Below are positions 1 through 11,502 of a stretch of 43,238 nucleotides of DNA, piece by piece. Numbering within the stretch: position 1 is the stretch's first letter; each line of letters opens with the position of its first letter. A program made the translations under genes and the position numbers. The DNA comes from a bacterium (GTDB lineage: Bacteria; Armatimonadota; JACIXR01): NCBI GenBank assembly GCA_014360465.1, contig JACIXQ010000012.1, forward strand, positions 1-43,238, read 5' to 3'. The notes below the pieces were generated by a model. The model saw only the letters and a program-made list of their open reading frames with translations. It did no database searches and had not been told where the DNA came from.

Positions 1-315
1 TTATTTAAAAATAATTGGCTCTATTTTTAGAATTTTGTTAGCAGGGATATAATCACTTTCTTATTTGGAATGTGATACTGCATTCTCTATCAACGGAAAT
101 GCTCCACTACAGAATCTCTTGCTCTTATTTGTAAATATACAACTCTTGTAAGGAGAAGGGTATAGAGTTTAGACATTATCGTCCCTATCGCAAGAATGAT
201 GTTCCAAACGGATTGAGATTTTGGAAAGTGAATAAATAAAACAAGTTACAAAGAATTTATTTTTGAGTAAAGACGAGTGGGACGCTTCTGGTTCCCCCAA
301 TAAACGCCCTGATAT
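1..315. other. Intergenic region at window edge, no gene seen
   Basis: This AT-rich stretch lies downstream of the minus-strand PHP metallohydrolase gene and runs to the window edge. I find no ORF with a plausible start and ribosome binding site, and no convincing hairpin followed by a T tract. The plus-strand ORF at 263-685 in the track is antisense to the 3' end of the PHP gene and has no family resemblance, so it is treated as a shadow. Confidence 0.6.
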
Positions 316-2331
316 TTATTGTTTTTTGATGAAAATAGGGTTTGTCATAGCGAGGGGGAATACCGTGTCCTTTTCCACAGCCTGGGCTATGACCCATCCT
401 TCAGGAAGTGGCAAGAGAAGATTTATAGACAATCGCTTTGAACCATTCACTGGTAAGGTATGGAGGACCTTGCCGTTGGAGACAAGCTCCACTCGGTCAA
501 GAGGGAAGATACTCTCTACCTCAATGTTTATCCGGAAATTGCCGTTAGGAGACATCGCAACTTCCTCGCCAGGGATTTTGCCTTCCACTTGGAAGAAAAC
601 GAGGGCACCCCGAGATATGAAGCTGTGCCCCTGCATAAGGGCTAAGGTTACATTATTTGCCGTGAGAGGGGCATCTCCAATATAGACATAGGTCCTACGC
701 GCTCCAACCTTGCTTGTCTTTCTGTTATGTGTGTCCGTTGCAGTGTCCGCGAAGATTTTTTGCCCACTATTAAGAAGTTCCCATAAAAGGTAAGCCGAGC
801 GAGGCTCATTGGGAGGGTCATCGTTCCAAAGTTCCATCATTGGTAGGAGTGGGGTTTCTCTTGCAACCTCTGGCGCTTCGGGAGTTCCTCCCCAATAAGG
901 ATGATTGAGCTTTATCGTTATTGGCTTATTCAAAGTGTAAGTACTCCGCACTCTCTGGACAACCTGGCTAAGAGTGGAGGTAGAAGGAGCTTTAACGGTT
1001 CCATTAATTATGTTAGCGTGATAGCGTGAAACGGTGAACTCCTCACCAGGAATAATGACAAATTTGCCAGGTTCGGAGAAAGGCATAGCTTCTTTATGGG
1101 CTGTCAAAACATAAGGGATATTTTCGCCTGAACCGTGGTCCGTCAGCACAATCCAGTCCAAGCCTTCTCCCTTACCGGCCTCAACCATTTGGTACGGCGT
1201 GTCGTTGCCGTCTGAGTAGATGGTATGCATATGAGTATCCCCACAATACCATCCCTTTTTGCGATTTAGTATCCTTCGGAGGGGAGCCACTATGGATTTT
1301 TCCTGGGAAGTCGTTAAGAAGGTATAGGGCTCGTATTCAAGACCGCGGGAAACAGTTATCGTGTAGATTCCCTCGGGAAGAAGAGAGAGGTAGGTGGAAC
1401 CATTCGAATCGGTATAAACCACATAGCTTTCCAACTTTGTTAGGGGAGAGGTTATATCAATCCGAGCGGGGAGGGGAGTTCTGCCATCATCAGCGACCGT
1501 TTTGATGAGAACATCTTCCGTTCGCATCAGTGGGGAATCGTTGAAGAAAATCCTTAATTCCTGTTCCATACCGATGGCATAGTTAGCCTTGACCTCATTT
1601 ATTCTTAGGACCCAGATACCTTTCAGGTTATTTCCCTTGATTTCAACGAATTCTGGATTGCCCCTTGGCAATCCACCCCATTTCTCTGAGAACTTCACTC
1701 CCTTTGGTGCCTCCAATTGAAACTTGACAATGTTAGCGTCTGTAGGGCGTAGCATATTGATGCGGAATCTTTTGAGAAGAGGAACCTGGATATAAAGGTT
1801 GTGAATTACTGCTTTGCCGAAATGGGATGGGGAAAACCACAATCTTGCTCGTGGCTCAGGCTTGAGGTAAAGGTCAACATCGCCGATGGTGCGAACGAGG
1901 AAGTAATTGCAGGGAGCTTTTTCTCCCTGAAGGGAAGGTTTGGGACCCGAAATTGAGAGTCTCCATATGCCCGGGTGTCCCTCGGAGTTAATTTGATAGG
2001 TTGACCAATCAGCGGGAAGAGGATTATCCAGAGTTTGAGCCACGCTTCCATCGGGATAATATAGGACAAATGAAGATGGTTGAGCGGCTGTGCCTTCATC
2101 ATCGTTCTGGTCGTAAATTTGGATGGTGTATGAAGATGTTGAAAAAGGGACATATATGTAGAGATTGAGAGAGCGTTGGACGGAGCTATCAACAAAAAGC
2201 GAATCTGGTGTCTCACACACCCTTTGGGCTATTGCAAGGGGGGTGAGAACGCAGATTAGAAGGGGTAAGATTTTCTTGAACAATTCAGAACGAAAGCAAA
2301 ATCTGCCAAATGTAGGAGTAGCCAAGAGCAT
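316..2331 (-). CDS. Secreted CehA/McbA-type PHP-domain metallohydrolase
   Basis: The protein has a signal-like hydrophobic segment (about residues 18-35), a beta-rich N-terminal half (residues 40-355) and a C-terminal PHP domain. Visible metal-ligand motifs are 'GDTHMHT' (HxH at 367-369), 'LTDHG' (about 396-400), 'IPGEE' (427-431), 'NHP' (476-478) and 'TDTH' (532-535). This pattern fits the CehA/McbA branch of PHP phosphoesterases, which act on ester or amide substrates; the substrate here is unknown. The ATG start at 2331 follows GGAGGAGGTAG but lies inside the end of the upstream URO-D-like gene (47 nt overlap). A TTG at 2283, one base after that gene's stop, would give a tighter signal peptide but has no clear SD. 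The overlap implies co-transcription. Confidence is high for the PHP fold and low for the reaction. Confidence 0.85.
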   Translation of the reverse strand: MLLATPTFGRFCFRSELFKKILPLLICVLTPLAIAQRVCETPDSLFVDSSVQRSLNLYIYVPFSTSSYTIQIYDQNDDEGTAAQPSSFVLYYPDGSVAQTLDNPLPADWSTYQINSEGHPGIWRLSISGPKPSLQGEKAPCNYFLVRTIGDVDLYLKPEPRARLWFSPSHFGKAVIHNLYIQVPLLKRFRINMLRPTDANIVKFQLEAPKGVKFSEKWGGLPRGNPEFVEIKGNNLKGIWVLRINEVKANYAIGMEQELRIFFNDSPLMRTEDVLIKTVADDGRTPLPARIDITSPLTKLESYVVYTDSNGSTYLSLLPEGIYTITVSRGLEYEPYTFLTTSQEKSIVAPLRRILNRKKGWYCGDTHMHTIYSDGNDTPYQMVEAGKGEGLDWIVLTDHGSGENIPYVLTAHKEAMPFSEPGKFVIIPGEEFTVSRYHANIINGTVKAPSTSTLSQVVQRVRSTYTLNKPITIKLNHPYWGGTPEAPEVARETPLLPMMELWNDDPPNEPRSAYLLWELLNSGQKIFADTATDTHNRKTSKVGARRTYVYIGDAPLTANNVTLALMQGHSFISRGALVFFQVEGKIPGEEVAMSPNGNFRINIEVESIFPLDRVELVSNGKVLHTLPVNGSKRLSINLLLPLPEGWVIAQAVEKDTVFPLAMTNPIFIKKQ

Positions 2332-3697
2332 CTACCTCCTCCCAGATTCTTTTGCATAAATTTTCATCTCCCAGGATTTGGGGGATTTCCTTTCTTTTTT
2401 CTTCCCAGGGAATGCATACCCCGGGCTGTTTTCCCTTATCGTGTAATAAACTTTTATCTTCCTGGTGGTCATTGTCTTCACTTTCCGGCAATCTTGAATG
2501 TCCCGCGGAATATACGCCGTATTCGCGGGTGAACTCGGTCATAGCTTTTATATTCTCTATCTTGGCATCGTTTTGGATGATGGCACTGGCGTCCATAATA
2601 TAACCGCCATCTGAGGCGACTTCATCTATCAACTTCTTACAGTAAGCCCGAACCTCTTCAGGGGTTCCCTGGCTCAGAAGTGTGTTGGGTAGCCCGCCGC
2701 TTATGCAGAACTTATCTCCCAACTTTCTTTTCACATAGAAGATGTCGCCCTTATCCACATGGTATACAATACTCCCTTCTGGCAGTTCTCTGAAGCTATC
2801 AAGATGGTAATCCCAATTCCCCTCAGCATAGAACAATACTTGATGTCCATATCTCCAGAGTTCCTCAATTATGGGCTTTAAGGTCGGCCAATAGTGGGAA
2901 AGGAAAGTTTGTTTATTAACGAAGGGAACGCAGCCCCTGTGCATCCAAAAGCCGATTGGAACCTGTTTATTGGGGTCAGCTGTCGTAAGCGCTACATAGA
3001 AGAGATGAGGTTGAAGAGCCTCGCAGGCTTTGAGCACCTTATCGGGTTGAGTGAACATATCCATTGTGAGTCCGATATAGCCCCTGAGTTTGTCGGCAAT
3101 TATGTCAAATGGAGCTTTCAATATGCCTGCTATAGCTGATACGGTTCCCGTTTCCTTTCTCATCCTTTCCACTTGATTGCCCAGGGCGGTGAAGTATTTC
3201 TGCATAGCCATTCCGCCTTTCACGAATGAAAGGTTGTTGCGATAAGTTGCGGGCTTGCCAGGAGGCACGACATCTTGTGAAACTCGGGGAAGCCAGACAT
3301 TGTAAAGAAAAGCTGTAGGGTCTTCTATAAGCTGGTCGTATTCATCAGCTTTCATAAATGCATTTTCCTCCGGAGGTTCCAGATATTGGAAGCCGAAATC
3401 GGGAGGAATATCAATGCCAGGGATAGCGTAATACTTCAGCCCTATAGCCTGGGTTAAGCCAGTCCATACATATACCATATTGGCAACGGTGGCATCCCAG
3501 TCGAAATCACGGCAACAGATTAGGGTCGCTTCAAAAGCCTTTTCATAATCGTGGGTAACTTCCTGGCAGGTAAATCCCGCGTATTTCGCTACGAATTCGG
3601 CGACGAATGGGCGAATTGGAACGCAGTCAGGCATCTCATTCCTCATAGCGGTGACATATCTCGCTAATCTCTTTTGGTAAAGTTGTTCTACATCCAT
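2285..3697 (-). CDS. Uroporphyrinogen decarboxylase (URO-D) superfamily protein, probably methyltransferase-like
   Basis: About 470 residues resembling the divergent URO-D/MtaA-like proteins common in Planctomycetes and Armatimonadota-type genomes rather than heme-pathway HemE. Family-like stretches are 'MPDCVPIRPF' near the N-terminus, 'GFWMHRGCVPF' in the middle, 'VYHVDKGD' and 'CISGGLPNTLL', followed by 'GTPEEVRAYCKKLID' and 'GGYIMDASAII' near the C-terminus. Members of this branch often act on methylated or corrinoid-linked substrates; nothing nearby identifies the substrate. The track start is 3712, but GGAG at 3707-3710 is best spaced (9 nt) for the ATG at 3697, so that start is preferred. 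Its 3' end overlaps the PHP metallohydrolase gene, suggesting a two-gene transcript. Confidence 0.8.
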   Translation of the reverse strand: MDVEQLYQKRLARYVTAMRNEMPDCVPIRPFVAEFVAKYAGFTCQEVTHDYEKAFEATLICCRDFDWDATVANMVYVWTGLTQAIGLKYYAIPGIDIPPDFGFQYLEPPEENAFMKADEYDQLIEDPTAFLYNVWLPRVSQDVVPPGKPATYRNNLSFVKGGMAMQKYFTALGNQVERMRKETGTVSAIAGILKAPFDIIADKLRGYIGLTMDMFTQPDKVLKACEALQPHLFYVALTTADPNKQVPIGFWMHRGCVPFVNKQTFLSHYWPTLKPIIEELWRYGHQVLFYAEGNWDYHLDSFRELPEGSIVYHVDKGDIFYVKRKLGDKFCISGGLPNTLLSQGTPEEVRAYCKKLIDEVASDGGYIMDASAIIQNDAKIENIKAMTEFTREYGVYSAGHSRLPESEDNDHQEDKSLLHDKGKQPGVCIPWEEKRKEIPQILGDENLCKRIWEEVDALGYSYIWQILLSF

Positions 3698-3863
3698 TGA
3701 GCTCATCTCCATTCAAATTAAAGGATAAATAAATTGCCCTATTAAATGCAAGTATTTTTAAAAAGAAGTGGCTAATAGCACTGGTTATTAAGGAGCAGAT
3801 TCCTTTGAAGGAAGATGTAGATGAAGTTAGCAGGGACCAATATTCAGGAAATTTTAGGGAAAT

Positions 3864-3893
3864 TTGACCATCAAGCGAACCCTCTGGTATACT
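3864..3893 (+). promoter_or_regulatory. Sigma70-type promoter for mlaE, nearly leaderless
   Basis: TTGACC (3864-3869), an 18-nt spacer and TATACT (3888-3893). The mlaE ATG begins 12 nt after the end of the -10 box and has no Shine-Dalgarno, so the transcript would start only a few bases before the start codon. Confidence 0.6.
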
Positions 3894-3904
3894 TTTAATA
3901 AGAT

Positions 3905-4660
3905 ATGCAAACATATACCGTTTCCTTTTTCCGTTTCTGGGCTGATATCTGGCTCCTTTTTTCCACAGCTTGTTCTTATTTCTTCAAAGGGGAAATAGAG
4001 CGCAAGGAGACACTAAAGCAGATGTATGTGATAGGAGTTCAGTCTCTTCCCATCGCCCTTCTAACGGTTGCCTTCTCTGGAATGGTATCTGCCCTCTATA
4101 CCGCTACCGCTTCAGTTGAGCTTGGGCTATCATATTACATAGGGGCAGGAGTGGCAATAGCGATGGCAAGGGAGGTAGCACCCGTTCTAAGTGGTGTTGT
4201 CGTTGCAGCGAGAGCTGGGTCAGCGATGGCTGCGGAAATAGGCTCTATGAAGGTAACAGAACAGATAGATGCTCTGCGAGCGATTGGAGTAAGCCCTGTG
4301 CAATACCTCGTTTTACCAAGGGTTGTTGCAAGCGCTCTCGTTCTCGTTTTTATGACCGTTTATGCGAATTTGGTCGGTGACTTGGGAGGCTATATCGTGG
4401 CAATAAATTATGGGGTTCCATCTGCGTCTTATACCTCCTCAATAATTCGTTATCTCAAACCTTACGACTTCTTTATGGGTATGGTAAAGGCTTTTTTCTT
4501 CGGGCTAATCATCGCATTGGTCGGGTGTAGGGAAGGATTGAGAACGGAAGGAGGAGCTGAAGGAGTAGGTAGAGCCACCACTTCTTCGGTAGTCCTTTCC
4601 ATAATCCTCATTTTTGCTACCGATTTCCTCTTAGCGAGGATTATGTTTCCGCCCCAATGA
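3905..4660 (+). CDS. mlaE: MlaE-family ABC transporter permease
   Basis: Integral inner-membrane permease of a retrograde or MCE-type phospholipid transporter. The 251-residue protein has the expected N-terminal amphipathic region and 'YVIGVQSLPIALLTVAFSGM', then the highly conserved core 'REVAPVLSGVVVAARAGSAMAAEIGSM' region (residues about 95-122), followed by 'VTEQIDALRAIGVSPVQYLVLPR' and three to four further membrane segments. Its length is typical of the family. The ATG at 3905 has no SD, and a strong promoter sits directly upstream, consistent with leaderless translation. The gene overlaps mlaF by 4 nt (ATGA), so the two are translationally coupled. The presence of this system implies a diderm envelope. 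Confidence 0.95.
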   Translation: MQTYTVSFFRFWADIWLLFSTACSYFFKGEIERKETLKQMYVIGVQSLPIALLTVAFSGMVSALYTATASVELGLSYYIGAGVAIAMAREVAPVLSGVVVAARAGSAMAAEIGSMKVTEQIDALRAIGVSPVQYLVLPRVVASALVLVFMTVYANLVGDLGGYIVAINYGVPSASYTSSIIRYLKPYDFFMGMVKAFFFGLIIALVGCREGLRTEGGAEGVGRATTSSVVLSIILIFATDFLLARIMFPPQ

Positions 4661-5394
4661 GTATGGATAAGGCGATAGAGATAAGGGACTTAACCTACAT
4701 AGCGAACGGTAAAAAGATTATAGATGGACTTTGGCTTGAAATTTATAGAGGCGAGATAATGGGGATAGTCGGACCATCGGGAGAGGGGAAGACGACGCTT
4801 TTACGTTTAATCCTTCGCCTTATCGAGCCGACCAAGGGAGAGATATTAATAAATGGCGAGGATATCTTGAAGATGGATGATAGAAAGTTAAACGAGGTAA
4901 GGAAAAAGATAGGCATGGTTTTTCAGTATTCGGCGTTGTTTGATTCAATGAAGATTTGGGAAAATGTGGCTTTCCCCCTACTGCGTCATCTAAAAATTAA
5001 AGAAGATGAGGCGAGGAGGATAGCAGAAGAAAAGCTGAAGGCGGTTGGTTTGGAAGGAGTGGAGGATCTATATCCTCACCAATTATCGGGAGGAATGCAG
5101 AAGAGGGTCGCTTTGGCCAGAGCGCTTGCCTTGGAGCCACAGATAGTGCTCTATGACGAACCTACAGCTGGTTTGGACCCACCTACCGCCTTCGCCATAG
5201 AAAGGCTGATAGTTGATACCAGAAATCGTTTCGGGGTAACTTCAATAGTTGTTAGCCACGACATAGAAAGCCTTTTCGCCATTTGCGATAGAGTAGGAGT
5301 GCTCAGGGGAGGAAAGATAATAAAAGTTGCTACACCACAGGAGTTAAGGGAATCAGATGATGAATGGATAAGAGGATTTTTGAGAATAAGATAA
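4657..5394 (+). CDS. mlaF: MlaF-type ABC transporter ATPase
   Basis: ATP-binding subunit that powers the MlaE permease. The 245-residue protein shows Walker A 'GPSGEGKTT' (39-47), the Q-loop 'MVFQYSALFDSM' typical of the MlaF/Mkl branch, the signature 'LSGGMQKR' (143-150), Walker B 'IVLYDEPTAGLDPP' (163-176) and the H-loop 'VVSHD'. All catalytic residues are present. It begins inside the last codon of mlaE and ends 22 nt before the mlaD start, so mlaEFD form one operon. The C-terminus 'DEWIRGFLRIR' resembles the usual MlaF ending. Assignment is secure at family level; the lipid and direction of transport cannot be read from the sequence. Confidence 0.95.
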   Translation: MSMDKAIEIRDLTYIANGKKIIDGLWLEIYRGEIMGIVGPSGEGKTTLLRLILRLIEPTKGEILINGEDILKMDDRKLNEVRKKIGMVFQYSALFDSMKIWENVAFPLLRHLKIKEDEARRIAEEKLKAVGLEGVEDLYPHQLSGGMQKRVALARALALEPQIVLYDEPTAGLDPPTAFAIERLIVDTRNRFGVTSIVVSHDIESLFAICDRVGVLRGGKIIKVATPQELRESDDEWIRGFLRIR

Positions 5395-5416
5395 CAATGG
5401 AAAGGAAGTGATGAGT

Positions 5417-6811
5417 ATGGTGGAAAGGAGGCTCAACGAAATAAAAGTGGGCTTATTTGTTTTCCTTTCCATTATTTTGGTATTTGTCGTCATCTTCGCT
5501 CTTCAGGGGTGGTGGACGACTGGTAGGGGTTACGAGATAACCATCTTGTTTCCAAACGCTAGCGGTTTACAGAAGGGTGCTCCCGTGCGGCTTGCCGGTG
5601 TTGAGGTGGGCAGGGTTATCGATATCTCCCTCACTCCGGATGTAAAAGCCAGGGTGAAAGTTAGGATAAGGAGAGGTGTTGAAATTTACTCAAATTATTC
5701 AATCAAGATAGCCGTTCCCATAATTGGAGAAAGATATATTGAGATAAAACCTACCGAGCCGAAAGGCAGGAAAGTGGAAGAAGGTGCTTCCGTTATTGGT
5801 CAGATACCCATAAGTTTTGAGGAGATGGCTGGGGATGTCCAATCGCTTGTTGGTAAATTACAAGAAGAGATATCCTCTTTCGGGGAAACAGCGACCTCCC
5901 TTCTGAAAGAAAATGTCAAGATAGCAATTAAGCAAGCCCAGGTCTTTCTTGAGCGGGCTATCTCTGCTGTTGATAACATCTCCCGCCTTGCCGAGAATGT
6001 TAACAGAATCATCGTTGCTAACCAGGAGAATATAGAGGGCACTACCTCAAATTTGCGGGAGGCGATGGGCTTTCTAAAGGATTTGCTCGGAGAGAGCAAG
6101 GAGAACATAGTCCAGGCAACCAGGAATCTCCAAGAAAGTACAGGAGAACTAAAAAATCGTCTTTCATCAATATCCAATCAGCTTGAAAGTATTGTGGAAG
6201 AAGTTAGGAAGGCATCCGCGAGAAGCGATGTGATTGTGGGCAATATTGAATCGGCTTCCCTTTCCCTCGGCAAGGCTATGGCTAACTTGGAAGGCATAAG
6301 TGCTGATATCAAACAGTTGACGGGAAATAAGGAGTTTATTCAAAACATTCAAGATAGCGTCAGGATTGCAAAGGAAGCTCTCGAGGAAGCGCGTAATCTT
6401 CTGCAAGAAATCTCGGGAAAAGTCAAGGGATTGGGGAAGTTTCACCTCTCCCCAAGTGCATCATTGTTATATAACGAGAAGAGAGATTATATACGACTTA
6501 ATTCTCAGCTATTTTTCCCAAATCAGGGATTTCTTTTTGGCGTTTGGGATATAGGAGAGGGGAACAAATTGGACCTTCAGAAGGTGTGGAAGTTGAATAA
6601 ATGGGGGATGAGAGGAGGCATTATCCACTCAAAGCCTGGCATCGGCTTGGATTTTGCTCCCTATAGCTATTTGAACCTTTACGACCTGAACAAACCACGA
6701 GGCGACCTTTATTTGAATCTTGGCAGGAATCCCTCCTTGCAATTAGGAGTTGAGGATATCTTCTCGGAGAATGAATTCGTCTGGGGTCTCAAATATGAAT
6801 GGGGAAAATAG
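5417..6811 (+). CDS. mlaD: MlaD/MCE-domain lipid-transfer protein with long coiled coil and beta-rich C-terminus
   Basis: The periplasmic substrate-binding partner of MlaE/MlaF. An N-terminal membrane anchor (about residues 12-32, 'VGLFVFLSIILVFVVIFAL') is followed by a single MCE domain ('GLQKGAPVRLAGVEVGRVIDI', about 48-70) that ends near 'GERYIEIKP'. Next comes a long predicted coiled coil or helix region (about 130-345) and about 115 residues rich in aromatic and beta-strand-like sequence ('RGGIIHSKPGIGLDF', 'LYLNLGRNPSLQLGVEDIF'). The C-terminal module resembles short outer-membrane-type beta repeats found on some MCE proteins. The ATG at 5417 is 8 nt from GGAAG; the ATG at 5411 and the track's GTG at 5408 are too close to it. 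At 464 residues it is much longer than E. coli MlaD. Confidence 0.9.
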   Translation: MVERRLNEIKVGLFVFLSIILVFVVIFALQGWWTTGRGYEITILFPNASGLQKGAPVRLAGVEVGRVIDISLTPDVKARVKVRIRRGVEIYSNYSIKIAVPIIGERYIEIKPTEPKGRKVEEGASVIGQIPISFEEMAGDVQSLVGKLQEEISSFGETATSLLKENVKIAIKQAQVFLERAISAVDNISRLAENVNRIIVANQENIEGTTSNLREAMGFLKDLLGESKENIVQATRNLQESTGELKNRLSSISNQLESIVEEVRKASARSDVIVGNIESASLSLGKAMANLEGISADIKQLTGNKEFIQNIQDSVRIAKEALEEARNLLQEISGKVKGLGKFHLSPSASLLYNEKRDYIRLNSQLFFPNQGFLFGVWDIGEGNKLDLQKVWKLNKWGMRGGIIHSKPGIGLDFAPYSYLNLYDLNKPRGDLYLNLGRNPSLQLGVEDIFSENEFVWGLKYEWGK

Positions 6812-7131
6812 AATTTGGCCTGTTTTTAAATTTCTATGTGAAGGAAAAATGTCAAGAGCGAAACTTGGTGTAATAACTCGGCAAGCTTTTTTCTTTACAT
6901 GATAATCGCTTTTGAAATTGCTGAAGCATTCAGGAACTAAAGAATGGTTTGTATATCAACCAATAGAGAGATGCTATTCTTTCTTAATGATATGAGGCTC
7001 TTTAGCATTGGCGAAGATGAGCCATTTTTGTGGGGGTGGGTTCCGTTATCTGATTTGATTCAACAAAGAGTTGTTTTAATTTACAAAAAGTATTAAAATA
7101 GTTGAAACCTATTGGAAAGGAGGTGAGATGG
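6812..7131. other. Intergenic region holding a promoter for the prepilin gene
   Basis: About 320 bases between mlaD and the prepilin gene. Apart from the promoter-like boxes at 7071-7099 and the Shine-Dalgarno at 7117-7125, I see no gene, RNA or clear terminator. Confidence 0.6.
7071..7099 (+). promoter_or_regulatory. Probable promoter for prepilin gene
   Basis: TTGTTT (7071-7076), a 17-nt spacer and TAAAAT (7094-7099), ending 32 nt before the ATG at 7132. The strong Shine-Dalgarno AAAGGAGGTG lies in the resulting short leader. Confidence 0.5.
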
Positions 7132-7869
7132 ATGCGGAAGGGATTTACGCTGATAGAATTGCTCGTGGTAATAGCGATAATCACTATACTTGCCGGCATA
7201 CTTTTCCCTGCTTACAGTAAGGCGAGGGAAAAGGCGAGGCAGGCTGCTTGTATGTATAACCTTATGCAGATAGGGATGGCTATTCAAATGTATCAGCAAG
7301 ATTACGACGGTATGCTTCCCGCTGGCTCATCGTGGAAGGGTGGTTTTGGCTGGGCTATCTGGCAGGGCAACCTCTATATACCTCGCTGGTATCAACAGTT
7401 GTTCCCCTATGTGAGAAATCAAGAGATATTTGCTTGTCCTTCCTACAGGGACTGGCTTGGTAGTTGGCAGGTCCCGCCAGGATGGTATTATACGCCTGTT
7501 ACCTATGGACGCTGGACATCCAACTGGCTGGTTTTTAGACCCAATACTTTACAATTGGACCCAGGTAGAAGCGATGCCGAAATTCCCGACCCATCGAATA
7601 TAGCTTTGGTTTCGGACTCAGCCCATTGCGATGATGCTGCTGCTTACGATGATAGCGGAAGACCCTGGGCAACCTGGTGGAGAGTTGCTTATGCAAATAT
7701 TTGCGCTGTTGGATGTAACCCCTCTTATGCGGTTGATACATTTTCTCGCCATAGCAACGGAGCCAATATCTGCTTTGCTGACGGGCATGTGAAATGGTTC
7801 AATAGCGAATATATCCATAGCCATTGGCTGGATTTCGTCATAGATAAAAAACCAATCTGGTCCTGGTAA
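7132..7869 (+). CDS. Prepilin-like protein of the H-X9-DG (DUF1559-type) family
   Basis: A secreted pseudopilin-like protein processed by prepilin peptidase. It begins '[16 protein letters not shown]': cleavage is expected between Gly4 and Phe5, with Glu at position +5 and a hydrophobic helix after it. The C-terminal part carries '[12 protein letters not shown]', the H-X9-DG motif that names this family, which is expanded in Planctomycetota, Lentisphaerota, Verrucomicrobiota and Armatimonadota. The body is rich in Trp and Tyr and its function is unknown. The track starts at a TTG at 7102, but the ATG at 7132 lies 7 nt from a near-perfect SD (AAAGGAGGTG), which decides the start. No other type II secretion genes are adjacent, which is usual for these orphan pseudopilins. 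Confidence 0.9.
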   Translation: MRKGFTLIELLVVIAIITILAGILFPAYSKAREKARQAACMYNLMQIGMAIQMYQQDYDGMLPAGSSWKGGFGWAIWQGNLYIPRWYQQLFPYVRNQEIFACPSYRDWLGSWQVPPGWYYTPVTYGRWTSNWLVFRPNTLQLDPGRSDAEIPDPSNIALVSDSAHCDDAAAYDDSGRPWATWWRVAYANICAVGCNPSYAVDTFSRHSNGANICFADGHVKWFNSEYIHSHWLDFVIDKKPIWSW

Positions 7870-7933
7870 AATTTTCTCTTGCTATTTTCCTTTAAGTTCT
7901 CTAATGTAGAGAAAAAAAGAGGAGATGAGAGCT

Positions 7934-11396
<3,463 letters not shown>

Positions 11397-11403
11397 TTAT
11401 AAA

Positions 11404-11483
11404 CCTCCTCTCGGAGGGGGCGAGGTCTTCATTGTCCTTAAAAAGGAGGGGTAAATTTTTAAATGTTTTATGACCTCGCCCCC
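11404..11483 (-). promoter_or_regulatory. Structured glnA-nadE spacer: 12-bp inverted repeat plus SD-hiding hairpin
   Basis: A perfect 12-bp inverted repeat (11416-11427 and 11472-11483, GGGGGCGAGGTC / GACCTCGCCCCC) encloses 44 nt with a smaller TCCTT/AAGGA hairpin. Directly before the nadE ATG, CCTCC-GAGA-GGAGG (11417-11404 on the minus strand) pairs the Shine-Dalgarno into a 5-bp stem capped by a GNRA tetraloop. The two structures share two bases, so they may compete. No T tract follows, so it does not look like a simple terminator. It could be a translational control element or an intergenic palindromic repeat. Confidence 0.6.
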
Positions 11484-11502
11484 TACACCTTTCAGTCTCT
11501 TT

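Noticed and set aside
7897-7913. Inverted repeat TTCTCTA-ATG-TAGAGAA as terminator of the prepilin gene
   Set aside because: It is followed by A residues, not T, on the plus strand, and the stem is AT-rich; not convincing as a terminator in either direction.
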